DNA from: JBMNGW01 sp050950025
GTDB taxonomy: Bacteria > Spirochaetota > Spirochaetia > Sphaerochaetales > Sphaerochaetaceae
Length of the DNA stretch: 64,000 nt
Direction: 5' to 3'
Assembly (NCBI GenBank): GCA_050950025.1
Contig: JBMNGW010000011.1
Span: 1-64,000 of the forward strand
Shown here: positions 17,436-27,017 of the stretch, piece by piece
Position numbering within the stretch: the first letter of the stretch is position 1
Layout of the letters: each line of letters starts with the position of its first letter
Translations under genes and position numbers: made by a program
Notes under the pieces: generated by a model
Databases searched by the model: none
Told to the model about the DNA's origin: nothing
What the model saw: the letters and a program-made list of their open reading frames with translations, nothing else

Positions 17436-18493
17436 CTTCCTTTTCTCCTTTTGCTTAAGTCGATCAGCAGCTGCCCGATTATCTTGTCGGCCTCTTTGAG
17501 GTACAACGCATTAGCTTGTTGCACCAGCTGCTGCCTTACTATATCACAGTCTAAGAGTTCTTTTACAGTCTCAAAAAATCGGGACTCATCATCAAGTACT
17601 TTGGCTGCCCCATGGTGTTCCAAGCGTTTGGCATTTTCAATTTGATCACCCCGTGAAGCCCCTTTTCCTAACGGAATCAAAAGCATAGGGACTTCCATCT
17701 CCATATAATCAGCTAAGGCTGTCGCACCTGCTCGTGAGATAACCAACGTCGCCTTGCCCAACAGTTGCTCCAGTTCTTTTCCAATAAAAGGATGCCACTC
17801 ATACCCTTCTTTGTTCAAATCACAGCTATGAGATGACCCGGTTTGATGGACAACCGTGGCTAGGCCTACAAGCTGATCAAGATGGTTCCATACCAGCTCA
17901 TTAATCTGTTTGGCACCCTGGCTACCTCCCAAAACAACAATCAGCGGTTTATCGCTTTTTTTTACTGAATGCGAAGCACTTTTGCGCAAACGGGTAGGCA
18001 CACCGGTAACCCGCACCTTAGGCCATAAACGCTTAGGATACCCCTTTTGAGCTTCAGCAAATGGGATGCACACAATTGCAGCAACCAAGGCATTTAGGCG
18101 CGTGGCCAATCCAGCAGAGGCATCCGATTCGTGGGTAAGGACTGGAATTCCCAACAGCGCAGCAGCCCACACCGGTGGCACTGAAACATATCCCCCTTTG
18201 CTAAAGAGCACCTGAGGTTTTTCTTTATATAAAATAGTCAATGATTGGAAAAAGCCGATTATTATGCCCACCACATCACCAAAAAGGCGCCAGGAAAAAT
18301 AACGGCGCAACTTGCCGCTGTATATAGGATACATCGGGATGCCTGCTTCAGTAATCCATTCTCTTTCAATGGCTTTAGTGCTTCCAAGCCAAAATCGGTG
18401 GTACTGAGGCACAGTGTCTTGCAAATACGAATCAACAGCGAAAGCGGGGAAAATATGACCTCCCGTTCCTCCGCCAGTAAAACAGACTTTCAT
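17417..18493 (-). CDS. murG: UDP-GlcNAc:undecaprenyl-PP-MurNAc-pentapeptide GlcNAc transferase
   Basis: MurG makes lipid II from lipid I at the inner face of the membrane. The 358-residue GT-B protein starts MKVCFTGGGTGGHIFPAFAV (loop 1), has KPQVLFSKGGYVSVPPVWAA and THESDASAGLATR in the N-domain. The C-domain has VLGGSQGAKQIN and VISRAGATALADYMEM. It heads the operon murG-cvpA-holB-atoS-atoC-dinG and is away from the main dcw run, which has mraY and murF but not murG. It is divergent from secA. Confidence 0.96.
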   Translation of the reverse strand: MKVCFTGGGTGGHIFPAFAVDSYLQDTVPQYHRFWLGSTKAIEREWITEAGIPMYPIYSGKLRRYFSWRLFGDVVGIIIGFFQSLTILYKEKPQVLFSKGGYVSVPPVWAAALLGIPVLTHESDASAGLATRLNALVAAIVCIPFAEAQKGYPKRLWPKVRVTGVPTRLRKSASHSVKKSDKPLIVVLGGSQGAKQINELVWNHLDQLVGLATVVHQTGSSHSCDLNKEGYEWHPFIGKELEQLLGKATLVISRAGATALADYMEMEVPMLLIPLGKGASRGDQIENAKRLEHHGAAKVLDDESRFFETVKELLDCDIVRQQLVQQANALYLKEADKIIGQLLIDLSKRRKGRWLNGC

Positions 18494-18517
18494 TGTAGCC
18501 AGTCTACTGGAATTTGA

Positions 18518-18546
18518 TGTACACAGGCAATCATAATCGGTATACT
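18518..18546 (+). promoter_or_regulatory. Probable sigma-70 promoter of secA
   Basis: TGTACA (18518-18523), a 17-bp spacer and TATACT (18541-18546) lie 34 bp before the secA ATG, in the gap that separates it from divergent murG. Confidence 0.5.
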
Positions 18547-18579
18547 GAGTGCTGGATAATCTATCTACAAGGGGCTGGC

Positions 18580-21266
18580 ATGGCTAAATCACTATTACAA
18601 CGCTTATTCGGAACCAAACAGGAGAAGGATCTTAAGCGTCTTGCTCCTATAGTTGATCAAGTGAATGAGCAAGCCCAATGGGCTTCTTCTCTTAAAGCCG
18701 AACAATTTCCCGCAACCACTGCCCTTTTGAAACAAGAGCTTGCCCAAGGGGCTTCTTTAGATGAATTACTACCCCGAGCATTTGCCTTAGCACGCGAGGC
18801 AGCCCACCGAGTCATCGGAGAACGCCATTACGATGAGCAAATTATGGGAGCTATTGTACTGCACCAAGGCGATATCTTAGAAATGAAAACGGGGGAAGGA
18901 AAAACACTCACCTGTGTTCCTGCTGCTTACCTAAATGCTTTGGAGGGTAAAGGGGTCCACATTGTTACGGTCAACGACTACCTTGCTTCTCGTGATGCCC
19001 AATGGATGGGGCCCATTTTTTCTTATTTGGGGTTACGTGTTGGTACCATTCTTAGCGATATGGAAACAGAGGAACGGACAAATGCCTACAACTGTGACAT
19101 CACCTACGGGACCAACAACGAATTCGGTTTTGATTATCTACGTGATAACATGAAGTGGGATTGGAAAGAGAAAATCCAGCCAAATCACCACTACTGTATT
19201 ATAGATGAAATCGACTCCATCCTCATTGATGAAGCGCGCACCCCCTTAATTATTAGCGGCCAAGCCGCAGACGATACGCTAAAAATTAGAGGAGCCAATT
19301 CCATTGTCTCTTCGTTAAGCGAATGTGCCAAAGACCCCGAAACACAAGAATATCCTGAACAAGGGGCCCAAGGTGATTACCAACTTGATGAAAAAAGTAA
19401 ACGGGTAACATTCACCAATGAGGGGTTGCTTCACATTGAGTCGCTGTTGCAACAACGTAAGATTATTAACGGGTCGCTGTATGACGGGGAGAACTTTGAG
19501 TTTGTCCACTACATGACTCAAGCCGTTAAATCTCATAAACTGTTTCATCGGGATGTCGATTATGTCATCATTGATAAAAAAGTGCAGATTGTTGATGAGT
19601 TTACTGGACGTGTACTAGCCGGGCGGCGGTACAGCGATGGCCTGCACCAAGCCATTGAAGCTAAAGAAGGCATCAGAGTTGAGCTGCAAAACAGGACACT
19701 GGCACCATTACGTTCCAAAACTTCTTCCGTATGTACGATAAGATTTCGGGAATGACGGGGACTGCCGATACCGAAGCCTCCGAATTTCAAAAAATCTACA
19801 ACCTTGATGTGGTAGTCGTGCCTACCCACTTACCGGTAATTCGCCAAGATTTACAAGACCTCGTCTATTTAACTGAAGAGTACAAATACAAAGCAATTGT
19901 TGAGGAAATCCAACGCATCCATTCCAGTGGACAGCCACTTCTTATTGGTACCGTCTCGATTGAGAAATCGGAGCTCCTTTCCGCTTTACTGCGTAAAAAA
20001 GGGATTAAGCATGAAGTGCTGAATGCCAAAAACCATGCACGAGAAGCCCTCATTATTGAAAATGCGGGAGCCAAAGGGTCGGTGACCATAGCCACCAATA
20101 TGGCCGGCAGAGGTACTGACATCAAGCTCGGAGGCTCTTTGGAAGCCCTCATTCAAGCAAAAGTAGGCATAGATGCTACCTCTGAAGAGTATGAGAAGGC
20201 TAAAAAAGAACTCTATCCGCAGTGGAAACAGGCCTATGAAGAGGTCAAATCACTTGGAGGACTCTCCATTTTAGGAACTGAGCGTCATGAATCACGAAGA
20301 ATTGACAATCAGCTCAGAGGCCGCAGCGGCCGCCAAGGAGATCCCGGTATTTCCCGCTTTTTCCTCTCGTTAGATGATACGCTGATGCGTCTTTTTGCCA
20401 AAGATTCGGTGCGCTCAATGCTGGGGAGAATCGGTATGGGAGATGAGCCGATTGAACATTCATTAATCAGTCGTGCTATTGAAAAAGCCCAAATGAAAGT
20501 TGAAGAGCAAAACTTCGAAATCAGAAAACACCTGCTTGAATACGATGATGTCTTAAATGAACAAAGAAACTTCCTCTATGCCCAACGCGATGAAATTCTT
20601 CAAGATGATAACTTGATTCAACGGGCCATGGAGGCCTTACAAAGTGAAATTGCATCTGCTGTAGCAGATTTTGAGATCAATACTAAAGATATTGAAGAAT
20701 CGAGTAGAGCTTTAAAAGCCTTTGTGAAAGAACACTTTCATTACGATGTAGACATTCAGATTACTAATTTGGAAGATACTGATGTTGCTACTCTCGTTTT
20801 TTCTCTTTTGCAAGAAAAAATTGAAGCCAACATTGAGATGGCAGGAACTGAGTTGTTCAACAATTTCTTGCGCCTTCAGTACCTAAGACAAATCGATATG
20901 CGTTGGCAGGACCATTTGGAGCAATTGGAAGCCTTACGCGAAGCTGTGTACCTACGCACCTTTGCCCAAAAGAACCCGCTTTTGGAGTACAAACTGGAGG
21001 GCTTTGACATCTTTGATTCGCTGATTGACCAAATCCGCTCCTATATCGCCTCTTTGATGCTAAGAGTAAAAGTAAGCGGAGAGTCCCAGCAATCTGCTCA
21101 AAGAGGAACAACAGTAGAAATGCACTCAGGAGCCTCTCAGTTTGCCCAACCTGTTGCCCAAGCTCCCACTCAGATTAGAAGGACTACTGCCAAAATTGGA
21201 CGTAACGAGCTCTGCCCCTGCGGCAGTGGGAAAAAATATAAGCATTGTCATGGTCAGAATCTTTAG
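18580..21266 (+). CDS. secA: Preprotein translocase ATPase SecA, one frameshift
   Basis: SecA drives Sec-dependent export through SecYEG. The start at 18580 (MAKSLLQRLFGTKQEKDLKR) is preceded by AGGGG. Motifs in order: MKTGEGKTLTCVPAAYLNAL (NBD1 Walker A), VNDYLASRDAQWMG, GTNNEFGFDYLRDNM, IIDEIDSILIDEARTPL, then a frame break near 19704. After it come ITMAGRGTDI-type ATNMAGRGTDIKLGG, RHESRRIDNQLRGRSGRQGD and the C-terminal zinc motif CPCGSGKKYKHCH. One added base (GCACC to GCAACC) restores the expected sequence before MYDKISGMTGTA. The restored length of 895 residues is normal. A real secA loss is not credible, so I regard this as a probable sequencing error. Confidence 0.93.
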
Positions 21267-22324
21267 AAGAAGTTGGCAGGGTTAAGGGCAATCCCCTCCT
21301 GTTCGATGCTGAAATAAAGGGCAATTTTACCGATATTGCCACTGGAGCCCATTGTGCCAATTTGCTCCCCTTGTTTGACCGTATCGCCTAGTTTGGTCTG
21401 CACTTCGGCCAAATGTGCATACGTTGTGCGATAACCGTTTTCATGGGACAACGTCACAAATCTTCCCAATGTTGCCGGCTCATTACCCGCATCAACAACT
21501 GTGCCACTGCCGGAGGCTTCTACTTTAGAACCGCCAGTCCCTTCAATCCAGATACCCTGTAAAACTACAATTTGTTCACTCGTCCCATAAACGACCGTTT
21601 GCCCAAACAAGCCGGTAATGCGACCTTCGGCTGGGCGGATGAACCGATCAAAAAAGGCCAATGATCCATCATCGCCAACTTGGGCGCTGGGGATAAAAAT
21701 CTTTTGACCGGGGAAAATTTTATCGGAGCTTAAATCGTTAAGCTCTTGCAATGTCTTCCAACCCAAATCGGGATTAAATCGATTTGTAATGATTGAAAGT
21801 GAATCGCCTGATTGCACGGTATACAACTGTCCGTTGCGATCGGGAATCTTCAGTTTTAACGGGGGCTTGATGGCACTGAGGTTTTTAATGGCATTAAGAC
21901 TGAGAATCGTTTCAGTGGAAATACCGTACTGTTCGCTAATACTTTGCAGTGTTTGCCCCTCTTCAACCGTATGTTCGGTATAAACAATCGATTTACTGAC
22001 AGAAGGAGTAGAGGTGCTTGGTCGAGTCGGTTCGGGAGTGGTGATAGTCAGTTCCAAAGGTCGGGTTGCGGGGCTTATCTCCTCTTTTACTGCAACAGGC
22101 ATATCGATAATCATAGCCGTTTGCTCTACTTGCACCGCAGGGGCAGCTGTATCAGAAAAAAAGCTGAACCAAAGGACCACCACCGCAACACAGAGAAGCA
22201 GTCCGATAAGGACCAAAGAGATAATAATTCGCTGGCTTTTTTTATCAAGCCGCTGACCCTCGTGTGAACCGCCGTAATTGCCGGAGCCCATATCATCGTA
22301 ACTGCTTCTATTCTTGTAGGCCAT
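21263..22324 (-). CDS. LysM/LytM (degenerate M23) envelope protein
   Basis: This 353-residue protein has one N-terminal membrane anchor (about residues 35-55, IIISLVLIGLLLCVAVVVLW), a Pro/Thr-rich linker and two LysM domains (about 118-165 and 170-215: HTVEEGQTLQSISEQYGIST; YTVQSGDSLSIITNRF). The C-terminal domain is M23/LytM-like (about 240-353). Zinc ligands expected in active M23 peptidases are missing: no HxxxD in the first motif, and the final HxH is replaced by ALYFSI. It therefore resembles EnvC/NlpD-type activators of amidases, not an enzyme. The start at 22324 follows AGGTGG; it is divergent from ftsI and overlaps the secA end by 4 bp. Confidence 0.82.
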   Translation of the reverse strand: MAYKNRSSYDDMGSGNYGGSHEGQRLDKKSQRIIISLVLIGLLLCVAVVVLWFSFFSDTAAPAVQVEQTAMIIDMPVAVKEEISPATRPLELTITTPEPTRPSTSTPSVSKSIVYTEHTVEEGQTLQSISEQYGISTETILSLNAIKNLSAIKPPLKLKIPDRNGQLYTVQSGDSLSIITNRFNPDLGWKTLQELNDLSSDKIFPGQKIFIPSAQVGDDGSLAFFDRFIRPAEGRITGLFGQTVVYGTSEQIVVLQGIWIEGTGGSKVEASGSGTVVDAGNEPATLGRFVTLSHENGYRTTYAHLAEVQTKLGDTVKQGEQIGTMGSSGNIGKIALYFSIEQEGIALNPANFF

Positions 22325-22376
22325 GTATCCACCTGCTATCGACAATGATGCACGTTCATATTACTCTATTTGCACG

Positions 22377-24056
22377 ATGGTATCCAGAGAAAAACGAAAC
22401 CTTGCCTTGTTGCTTGCAGCCCTCCTCGCTTCTGTCCTGCTGATTTTACTCATCCGCCTTTCCTATTTGGAAATTATCGTCGGCTATAAAAAACCGTTGT
22501 ATGAAAACCCTGTTGTGGCAACCCGTGTCAGTCGCGGCTCCATATTCGACAGAAACGGACGCCCTTTGGCTGTAGAAGTTCCCTATTACTCATGTGCATT
22601 GCTCCTTGGAGAAATAGACGATTTGGTTGCCACCACCACCACAGTAGCTTCAATATTGTCATTAGATGGCGAAACATTACTCAAAGGGGCCCAAAGGAAC
22701 AGTTCTTACTACCTCGCCAAACGCAGTGTCAGTGAATCTGAAAAAAAAGCATTGGAATACTTAATTGCCCAAGGAAAACTAAAAGGAGTTGTTTTAGAAA
22801 AACGGTATGGACGGGTGTATCCCCAGCATTACCATGCAGCTCAAGTTTTGGGGTTCACCAATACAGAAAATAAAGGTATCGAAGGACTTGAGCTTCTGTT
22901 TGAGGACCAACTGGCCCCTACTCCCCAACTAAATAGAACCATCACCTATGGAGATGATCTGTATTTGACCATTGATTTGGATCTGCAGTACCTGTTAGAC
23001 GAGCAAGTGGTGGCCATTGACCGCGATCATCATCCTAGTAGCATTGTGGGAATAATTATGGGGGCGCAAACGGGTGAAATTCTGGCCTCCACGAGTTTTC
23101 CTTGGTATGATCCCAACGATTATCGGTTTTCTGCAATTGAAAGGCGACAAAACAGTGTGGCATCGGCAATCTATGAACCGGGTTCAGTTTTTAAAATATT
23201 CTCTTTGGCTGCCGAGCTGGAAGCTGGGACTGCCGACTTTTCCCAACCCTTTGAATGTGATGGTAGCTACACCTTTACTACCGCCCAAGGACAAAAAGTG
23301 ACGATCAATTGTGTTACTCCCCATGGGACAATTGATCCAAAAAGCATGCTTGCATATTCCTGTAACGGTGCAGTCGCCCATTGGGCTTTACAAACCAGCG
23401 ACCAAGCTTTTAAAAACACATTAGATGCTTTGGGGTTTGGCTCTGCTGCCGACATCCCTTTAGTCGGTGTTGCCTCGGGTATTGTACATGATATTGACTT
23501 CTGGTCATCACGCACCAAAGCTACGATGGCTTTTGGCCAAGAGATTGCCACCAGTGCTTTGCAGTTGGCTACTGCTGCAACAGCTTTTGCGACTCAAGGG
23601 GATGTAATGAAACCCTCAATTTTGCAAAAAATAGAGGGCAAAGAGCCTATCATTTTTGTTCCGGAAATTGCAAAAAAGAACGTTATTTCAAAGCAAACAG
23701 CAGAAACGGTACTCCAAGGGATGGTAATGGCAAGCCAAAAAGGGGGCACTGCCGTTCACAGTGCTGTGGCGGGGGTCTCTGTTGCTGCTAAAACAGGGAC
23801 AGCTCAATTGGTCGATCCAACCACTGGTAAGTATGGAGATACCTCCTTTTTAGCCAGTACATTGGCACTTGTGCCTTCTGATAATCCGCAGTACATCATC
23901 TACATCGGTGTGGTAAATCCCAGTGGCGCTACTATTTGGGGGTCTAATATTGCCGCTCCGGCTATCGGTAATCTCATAGCAGACATGGTTCGCCAAGGGA
24001 AGGTAAGTTCTTTAGCCATGCACCGTATTATGGCTCAACCGGACCTATCTGATTAG
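22377..24056 (+). CDS. ftsI: Peptidoglycan transpeptidase FtsI/PBP2-type
   Basis: This 559-residue class B penicillin-binding protein has an N-terminal membrane anchor (about 8-30), a PBP dimerisation domain (VSRGSIFDRNGRPLAVE) and a transpeptidase domain with all three catalytic motifs: SVFK (in YEPGSVFKIF), SCN (LAYSCNGAVAHW) and KTGTA (VAAKTGTAQLV). It probably cross-links septal peptidoglycan. It stands alone on the plus strand, opposite to the dcw run, and its 3' end overlaps flhF by 29 bp. The ATG at 22377 has no clear ribosome-binding site. An in-frame ATG at 22323 is possible but lies within the divergent gene. Confidence 0.9.
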   Translation: MVSREKRNLALLLAALLASVLLILLIRLSYLEIIVGYKKPLYENPVVATRVSRGSIFDRNGRPLAVEVPYYSCALLLGEIDDLVATTTTVASILSLDGETLLKGAQRNSSYYLAKRSVSESEKKALEYLIAQGKLKGVVLEKRYGRVYPQHYHAAQVLGFTNTENKGIEGLELLFEDQLAPTPQLNRTITYGDDLYLTIDLDLQYLLDEQVVAIDRDHHPSSIVGIIMGAQTGEILASTSFPWYDPNDYRFSAIERRQNSVASAIYEPGSVFKIFSLAAELEAGTADFSQPFECDGSYTFTTAQGQKVTINCVTPHGTIDPKSMLAYSCNGAVAHWALQTSDQAFKNTLDALGFGSAADIPLVGVASGIVHDIDFWSSRTKATMAFGQEIATSALQLATAATAFATQGDVMKPSILQKIEGKEPIIFVPEIAKKNVISKQTAETVLQGMVMASQKGGTAVHSAVAGVSVAAKTGTAQLVDPTTGKYGDTSFLASTLALVPSDNPQYIIYIGVVNPSGATIWGSNIAAPAIGNLIADMVRQGKVSSLAMHRIMAQPDLSD

Positions 24057-25125
24057 CCCACAAAGCTTCAAAATCAAGAGTAAAGCCTTGCAATAAGCCT
24101 AATAAGCTCGATAAGGAGGCTTTATGAATATCTTTGGGTACCCGCTGTCCATCAGTAAAAAAGAGCAGCGGCATCTGTTTTTCATATGATAAACTAAGCA
24201 CATTTCCGATACTTTTGGTCTCATCGACTTTAGTCATGATGATTCCCTTGGGCTTGAAAGAGGTGTACTGGTTAAAGACCCGTTGCAAATCTTCTTCTTT
24301 CATTGAGGCACTTAAAGCGATAAAGCAAGAACACTCTTTTTGTTGGGCAACAGCCAACAGCGTCTTCATTTTAAGTTCCAATTCCTTATCACGAGGAGAT
24401 CTTCCTATGGTGTCGATGAGAATTAACTCATCTTCGCTAGCATGCTCAAGTATCTGGTAGAGTTGCTGCTCATCAGTCACTTTTTCTACAACGATGCCCA
24501 TTGATTCGCCAAATGCACTTAACTGTTCAAAAGCACCGATTCTGAACGAGTCAATAGTGACCAATTTAACGTTGCGGTAAAACTCGGGGTCACTTTGTAA
24601 TCCGTACAAGGCAGCAATTTTAGCGATAGTTGTCGTTTTACCGGCTCCGGTAGGGCCTAACAACACAAAGATTTGCGGAGGTTTAAGCAGCGATTGATGG
24701 TCAATGCGAATTAAGCTGACGATGGTATCTATCAGTAGTAGTTCAAATTCTTCCGTGCTAAGCTCGCTTGTGGGTGCAGAAGCTAAACTTTCTTGCACCA
24801 TATCAAGTACCAAGTCACTAAAAGAGGATGAAAAGCCGTTAAGCAAAAGGAGAGTAGCAGCATGTTCTAACAGTGGATTAGAGGGTTCAACCTCTGGTTC
24901 CACCAGCTTCTTTTCAACAGCCGGCTCCTCTATTTTGTGAGGGTCCTCTTTTTTTTCGGCTATATAGCAGGTCAGCTCAACGTGCGTCTTTTTTTTCAAC
25001 CAGAGAAAGCCGCCTCGGGTAGTTGCATCACGGCGGCTGTGAATCCGCAAGTCGCTGCCATATTCTTCTTTTGCTTTGCGCAGCGCCTCATCAAATTCTC
25101 GTGCCGTAATGGTAATGTACTTCAT
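24028..25125 (-). CDS. flhF: Flagellar SRP-family GTPase FlhF
   Basis: This 365-residue protein has the FlhF layout: a short N-terminal basic/B region (MKYITITAREFDEALRKAKEEYG), an acidic linker, then an NG GTPase domain with GPTGAGKTTTIAKIAALYG (G1), DSFRIGAFEQLSAF (G2), DTIGRSPRD (G3) and TKVDETKSIG (G4). FlhF sets the site and number of flagella. Here it follows hslU by 15 bp and no other flagellar gene is in the window. Ffh/FtsY are excluded by the N-terminal region and the lack of an M domain. Confidence 0.92.
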   Translation of the reverse strand: MKYITITAREFDEALRKAKEEYGSDLRIHSRRDATTRGGFLWLKKKTHVELTCYIAEKKEDPHKIEEPAVEKKLVEPEVEPSNPLLEHAATLLLLNGFSSSFSDLVLDMVQESLASAPTSELSTEEFELLLIDTIVSLIRIDHQSLLKPPQIFVLLGPTGAGKTTTIAKIAALYGLQSDPEFYRNVKLVTIDSFRIGAFEQLSAFGESMGIVVEKVTDEQQLYQILEHASEDELILIDTIGRSPRDKELELKMKTLLAVAQQKECSCFIALSASMKEEDLQRVFNQYTSFKPKGIIMTKVDETKSIGNVLSLSYEKQMPLLFFTDGQRVPKDIHKASLSSLLGLLQGFTLDFEALWANQIGPVEP

Positions 25126-25140
25126 GCAGCAGACTCCTTC

Positions 25141-26478
25141 TTATAAAATGTAGCGACTTAAATCTTCACTTTCCAAAATGCCACGTAACCGTTCTTCAAC
25201 ATATGCAGCTGTAATTTCAACCCGTTGTCCTTGCATTTCCGATGCTTTAAAAGAAATTTCTTCCAGAAGTTTCTCCATGATGGTGTATAGCCGCCTTGCC
25301 CCAATATTCTCCGTTTGAGAGTTGACCGTATAGGCAATTTCGCTGATTTTGCTTACAGCCTCCTCGGAAAACTCTAGTACCACCTCTTCAGTTTTCATCA
25401 ATTCTATGTACTGTTTAATAATGGCGTTTTCCGGTTCTTTTAGAATCCGGTAAAAATCGTCTGCAGTCAACTCTTTAAGTTCAACACGCAGGGGAAAACG
25501 GCCTTGTAATTCGGGTATCAAATCACTGGGTTTGGAGATATGAAAAGCTCCTGCGGCGATAAACAAAATGTGAGTGGTGTCGATAATCCCCCACTTGGTT
25601 GAAACTTTGCTCCCCTCCACAATGGGCAGGATGTCACGTTGTACCCCTTCACGAGAGACATCGGGGCCGGCTCCTTGCCGAGTTCCCGCAACTTTATCAA
25701 TTTCATCGATAAAGATAATTCCCATTTGTTCAACACGCTCTTTGGCAATTTCTATCACCTGCTCTTGATCGACGCTTTTTTCTGTCTCTTCTTCAGTCAA
25801 CAACTCGCGGGCCCGTTTAATTGAGACACGCCGTTTTTTCTGCTTGCCGGCAAACATGGACCCCAGGCTTTGAATAGTTTGTTCCAAGTCTTCAATATTG
25901 CCTCCGGCAAACAGTTCAAAACCGTGAGTGGGAGGCCTGTTACTAAGATGTAGCTCCACTTCTCGCTCTTCAAATCTCCCCTCAGCCAAAAACTGACGAA
26001 ACTTTTCACGAGTTTGTTCTTGTGCCTCAGTTAAAGAGGTGGAGCCGGCTTTTGTTTCCCCGGGTAAAAGCAGATCAAGTAGCCGCTCTTGGACCCGTTT
26101 TTCGACTTGGTCCTGCCTTTGGGCTGCCATTTCACTTCTGGTCATTTGCACAGCAGAAGCCATTAAGTCCCGTACCATCGATTCTACATCCCGGCCCACA
26201 TACCCTACTTCAGTATATTTAGTGGCTTCCACTTTAATAAAAGGGGTATTGGCCAATTTGGAAATCCGGCGGGCAATTTCGGTTTTTCCGACTCCTGTCG
26301 GTCCAATCATAATAATATTCTTGGGGGATATTTCATCCCGAATGGCTTCACTGAGCATTTTTCGTCGTGTACGATTGCGCAAAGCGATAGCCACAGTTCG
26401 TTTGGCATCATCTTGCCCAATAATATATTTATCGAGTTCCTGCACGATTTGGGCAGGGGTCATCTCATCAAGTTTCAT
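25141..26478 (-). CDS. hslU: HslU (ClpY) unfoldase ATPase
   Basis: This is a 445-residue AAA+ unfoldase that feeds substrates to HslV. It has the N-domain YIIGQDDAKRTVAIALRNR, Walker A GPTGVGKTEIARRIS, the pore motif GYVGRD, an inserted I-domain (about 110-240), Walker B IIFIDEIDKVAG and ELQGRFPLRVEL. The terminal DLSRYIL docks into HslV. Its ATG overlaps the hslV stop. Confidence 0.97.
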   Translation of the reverse strand: MKLDEMTPAQIVQELDKYIIGQDDAKRTVAIALRNRTRRKMLSEAIRDEISPKNIIMIGPTGVGKTEIARRISKLANTPFIKVEATKYTEVGYVGRDVESMVRDLMASAVQMTRSEMAAQRQDQVEKRVQERLLDLLLPGETKAGSTSLTEAQEQTREKFRQFLAEGRFEEREVELHLSNRPPTHGFELFAGGNIEDLEQTIQSLGSMFAGKQKKRRVSIKRARELLTEEETEKSVDQEQVIEIAKERVEQMGIIFIDEIDKVAGTRQGAGPDVSREGVQRDILPIVEGSKVSTKWGIIDTTHILFIAAGAFHISKPSDLIPELQGRFPLRVELKELTADDFYRILKEPENAIIKQYIELMKTEEVVLEFSEEAVSKISEIAYTVNSQTENIGARRLYTIMEKLLEEISFKASEMQGQRVEITAAYVEERLRGILESEDLSRYIL

Positions 26479-27017
26479 TGTTGCTCCTCAATTGTCTCTA
26501 CGGTCACAGAGGTATTGGTATAAATACAAATGTCGGCAGCGATGGCCAAGGATTTGCGGGCAATTTCGACAGCACTATAAGAAGAGCTCTCTAAATAGGC
26601 ACGGGCAGCGGCTGTGGCATAGTTGCCTCCCGAGCCGATAGCAATGACATCGCCTTGGGGTTCAATGACATCTCCAGAGCCGCTGATTAATAAAATCGTC
26701 GAGGCATCGGCAACCAAAATCATGGCCTCTAGGCGCCGAAGGTTACGGTTGGTCCGCCACTCTTTAGCCATCTCTACAGCCGAACGGGTTAAGTCCCCCC
26801 GATACTCTTTTAGTTTAGCCTCTATGACTTCATATAAGGCAAAAGCATCGGCAGTAGCCCCGGCAAAGCCACTAATAATTTTTCCATCCATCAAGCGACG
26901 AACTTTCTTGGCATTCCCTTTGAGTATTGCATCACCGGCAGTAACCTGCCCGTCTCCGGCAAGGGCAATGCATCCATCTTTACGAACTGCGACTATTGTT
27001 GTTCCTCTTATCTCCAT
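26475..27017 (-). CDS. hslV: HslV (ClpQ) protease subunit
   Basis: This is a 180-residue threonine protease of the proteasome beta type that forms the HslVU core. The start at 27017 (MEIRGTTIVAVRKDG) has GGAAGG eight bases upstream. Two upstream in-frame starts do not. The nucleophile Thr after MEIRG implies removal of a 5-residue propeptide, unlike the E. coli form, where only Met is removed. Other conserved parts are LAGDGQVTAGDAILKGNAKKVRRL, GFAGATADAFAL and IGSGGNYATAAARAYLE. It overlaps xerC by 38 bp. Confidence 0.95.
   Translation of the reverse strand: MEIRGTTIVAVRKDGCIALAGDGQVTAGDAILKGNAKKVRRLMDGKIISGFAGATADAFALYEVIEAKLKEYRGDLTRSAVEMAKEWRTNRNLRRLEAMILVADASTILLISGSGDVIEPQGDVIAIGSGGNYATAAARAYLESSSYSAVEIARKSLAIAADICIYTNTSVTVETIEEQQ

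Noticed and set aside
23860..23880. A TTGGCAC-like sigma-54 element in ftsI
   Set aside because: It lies inside coding sequence, has poor -12 agreement and no suitable gene follows.
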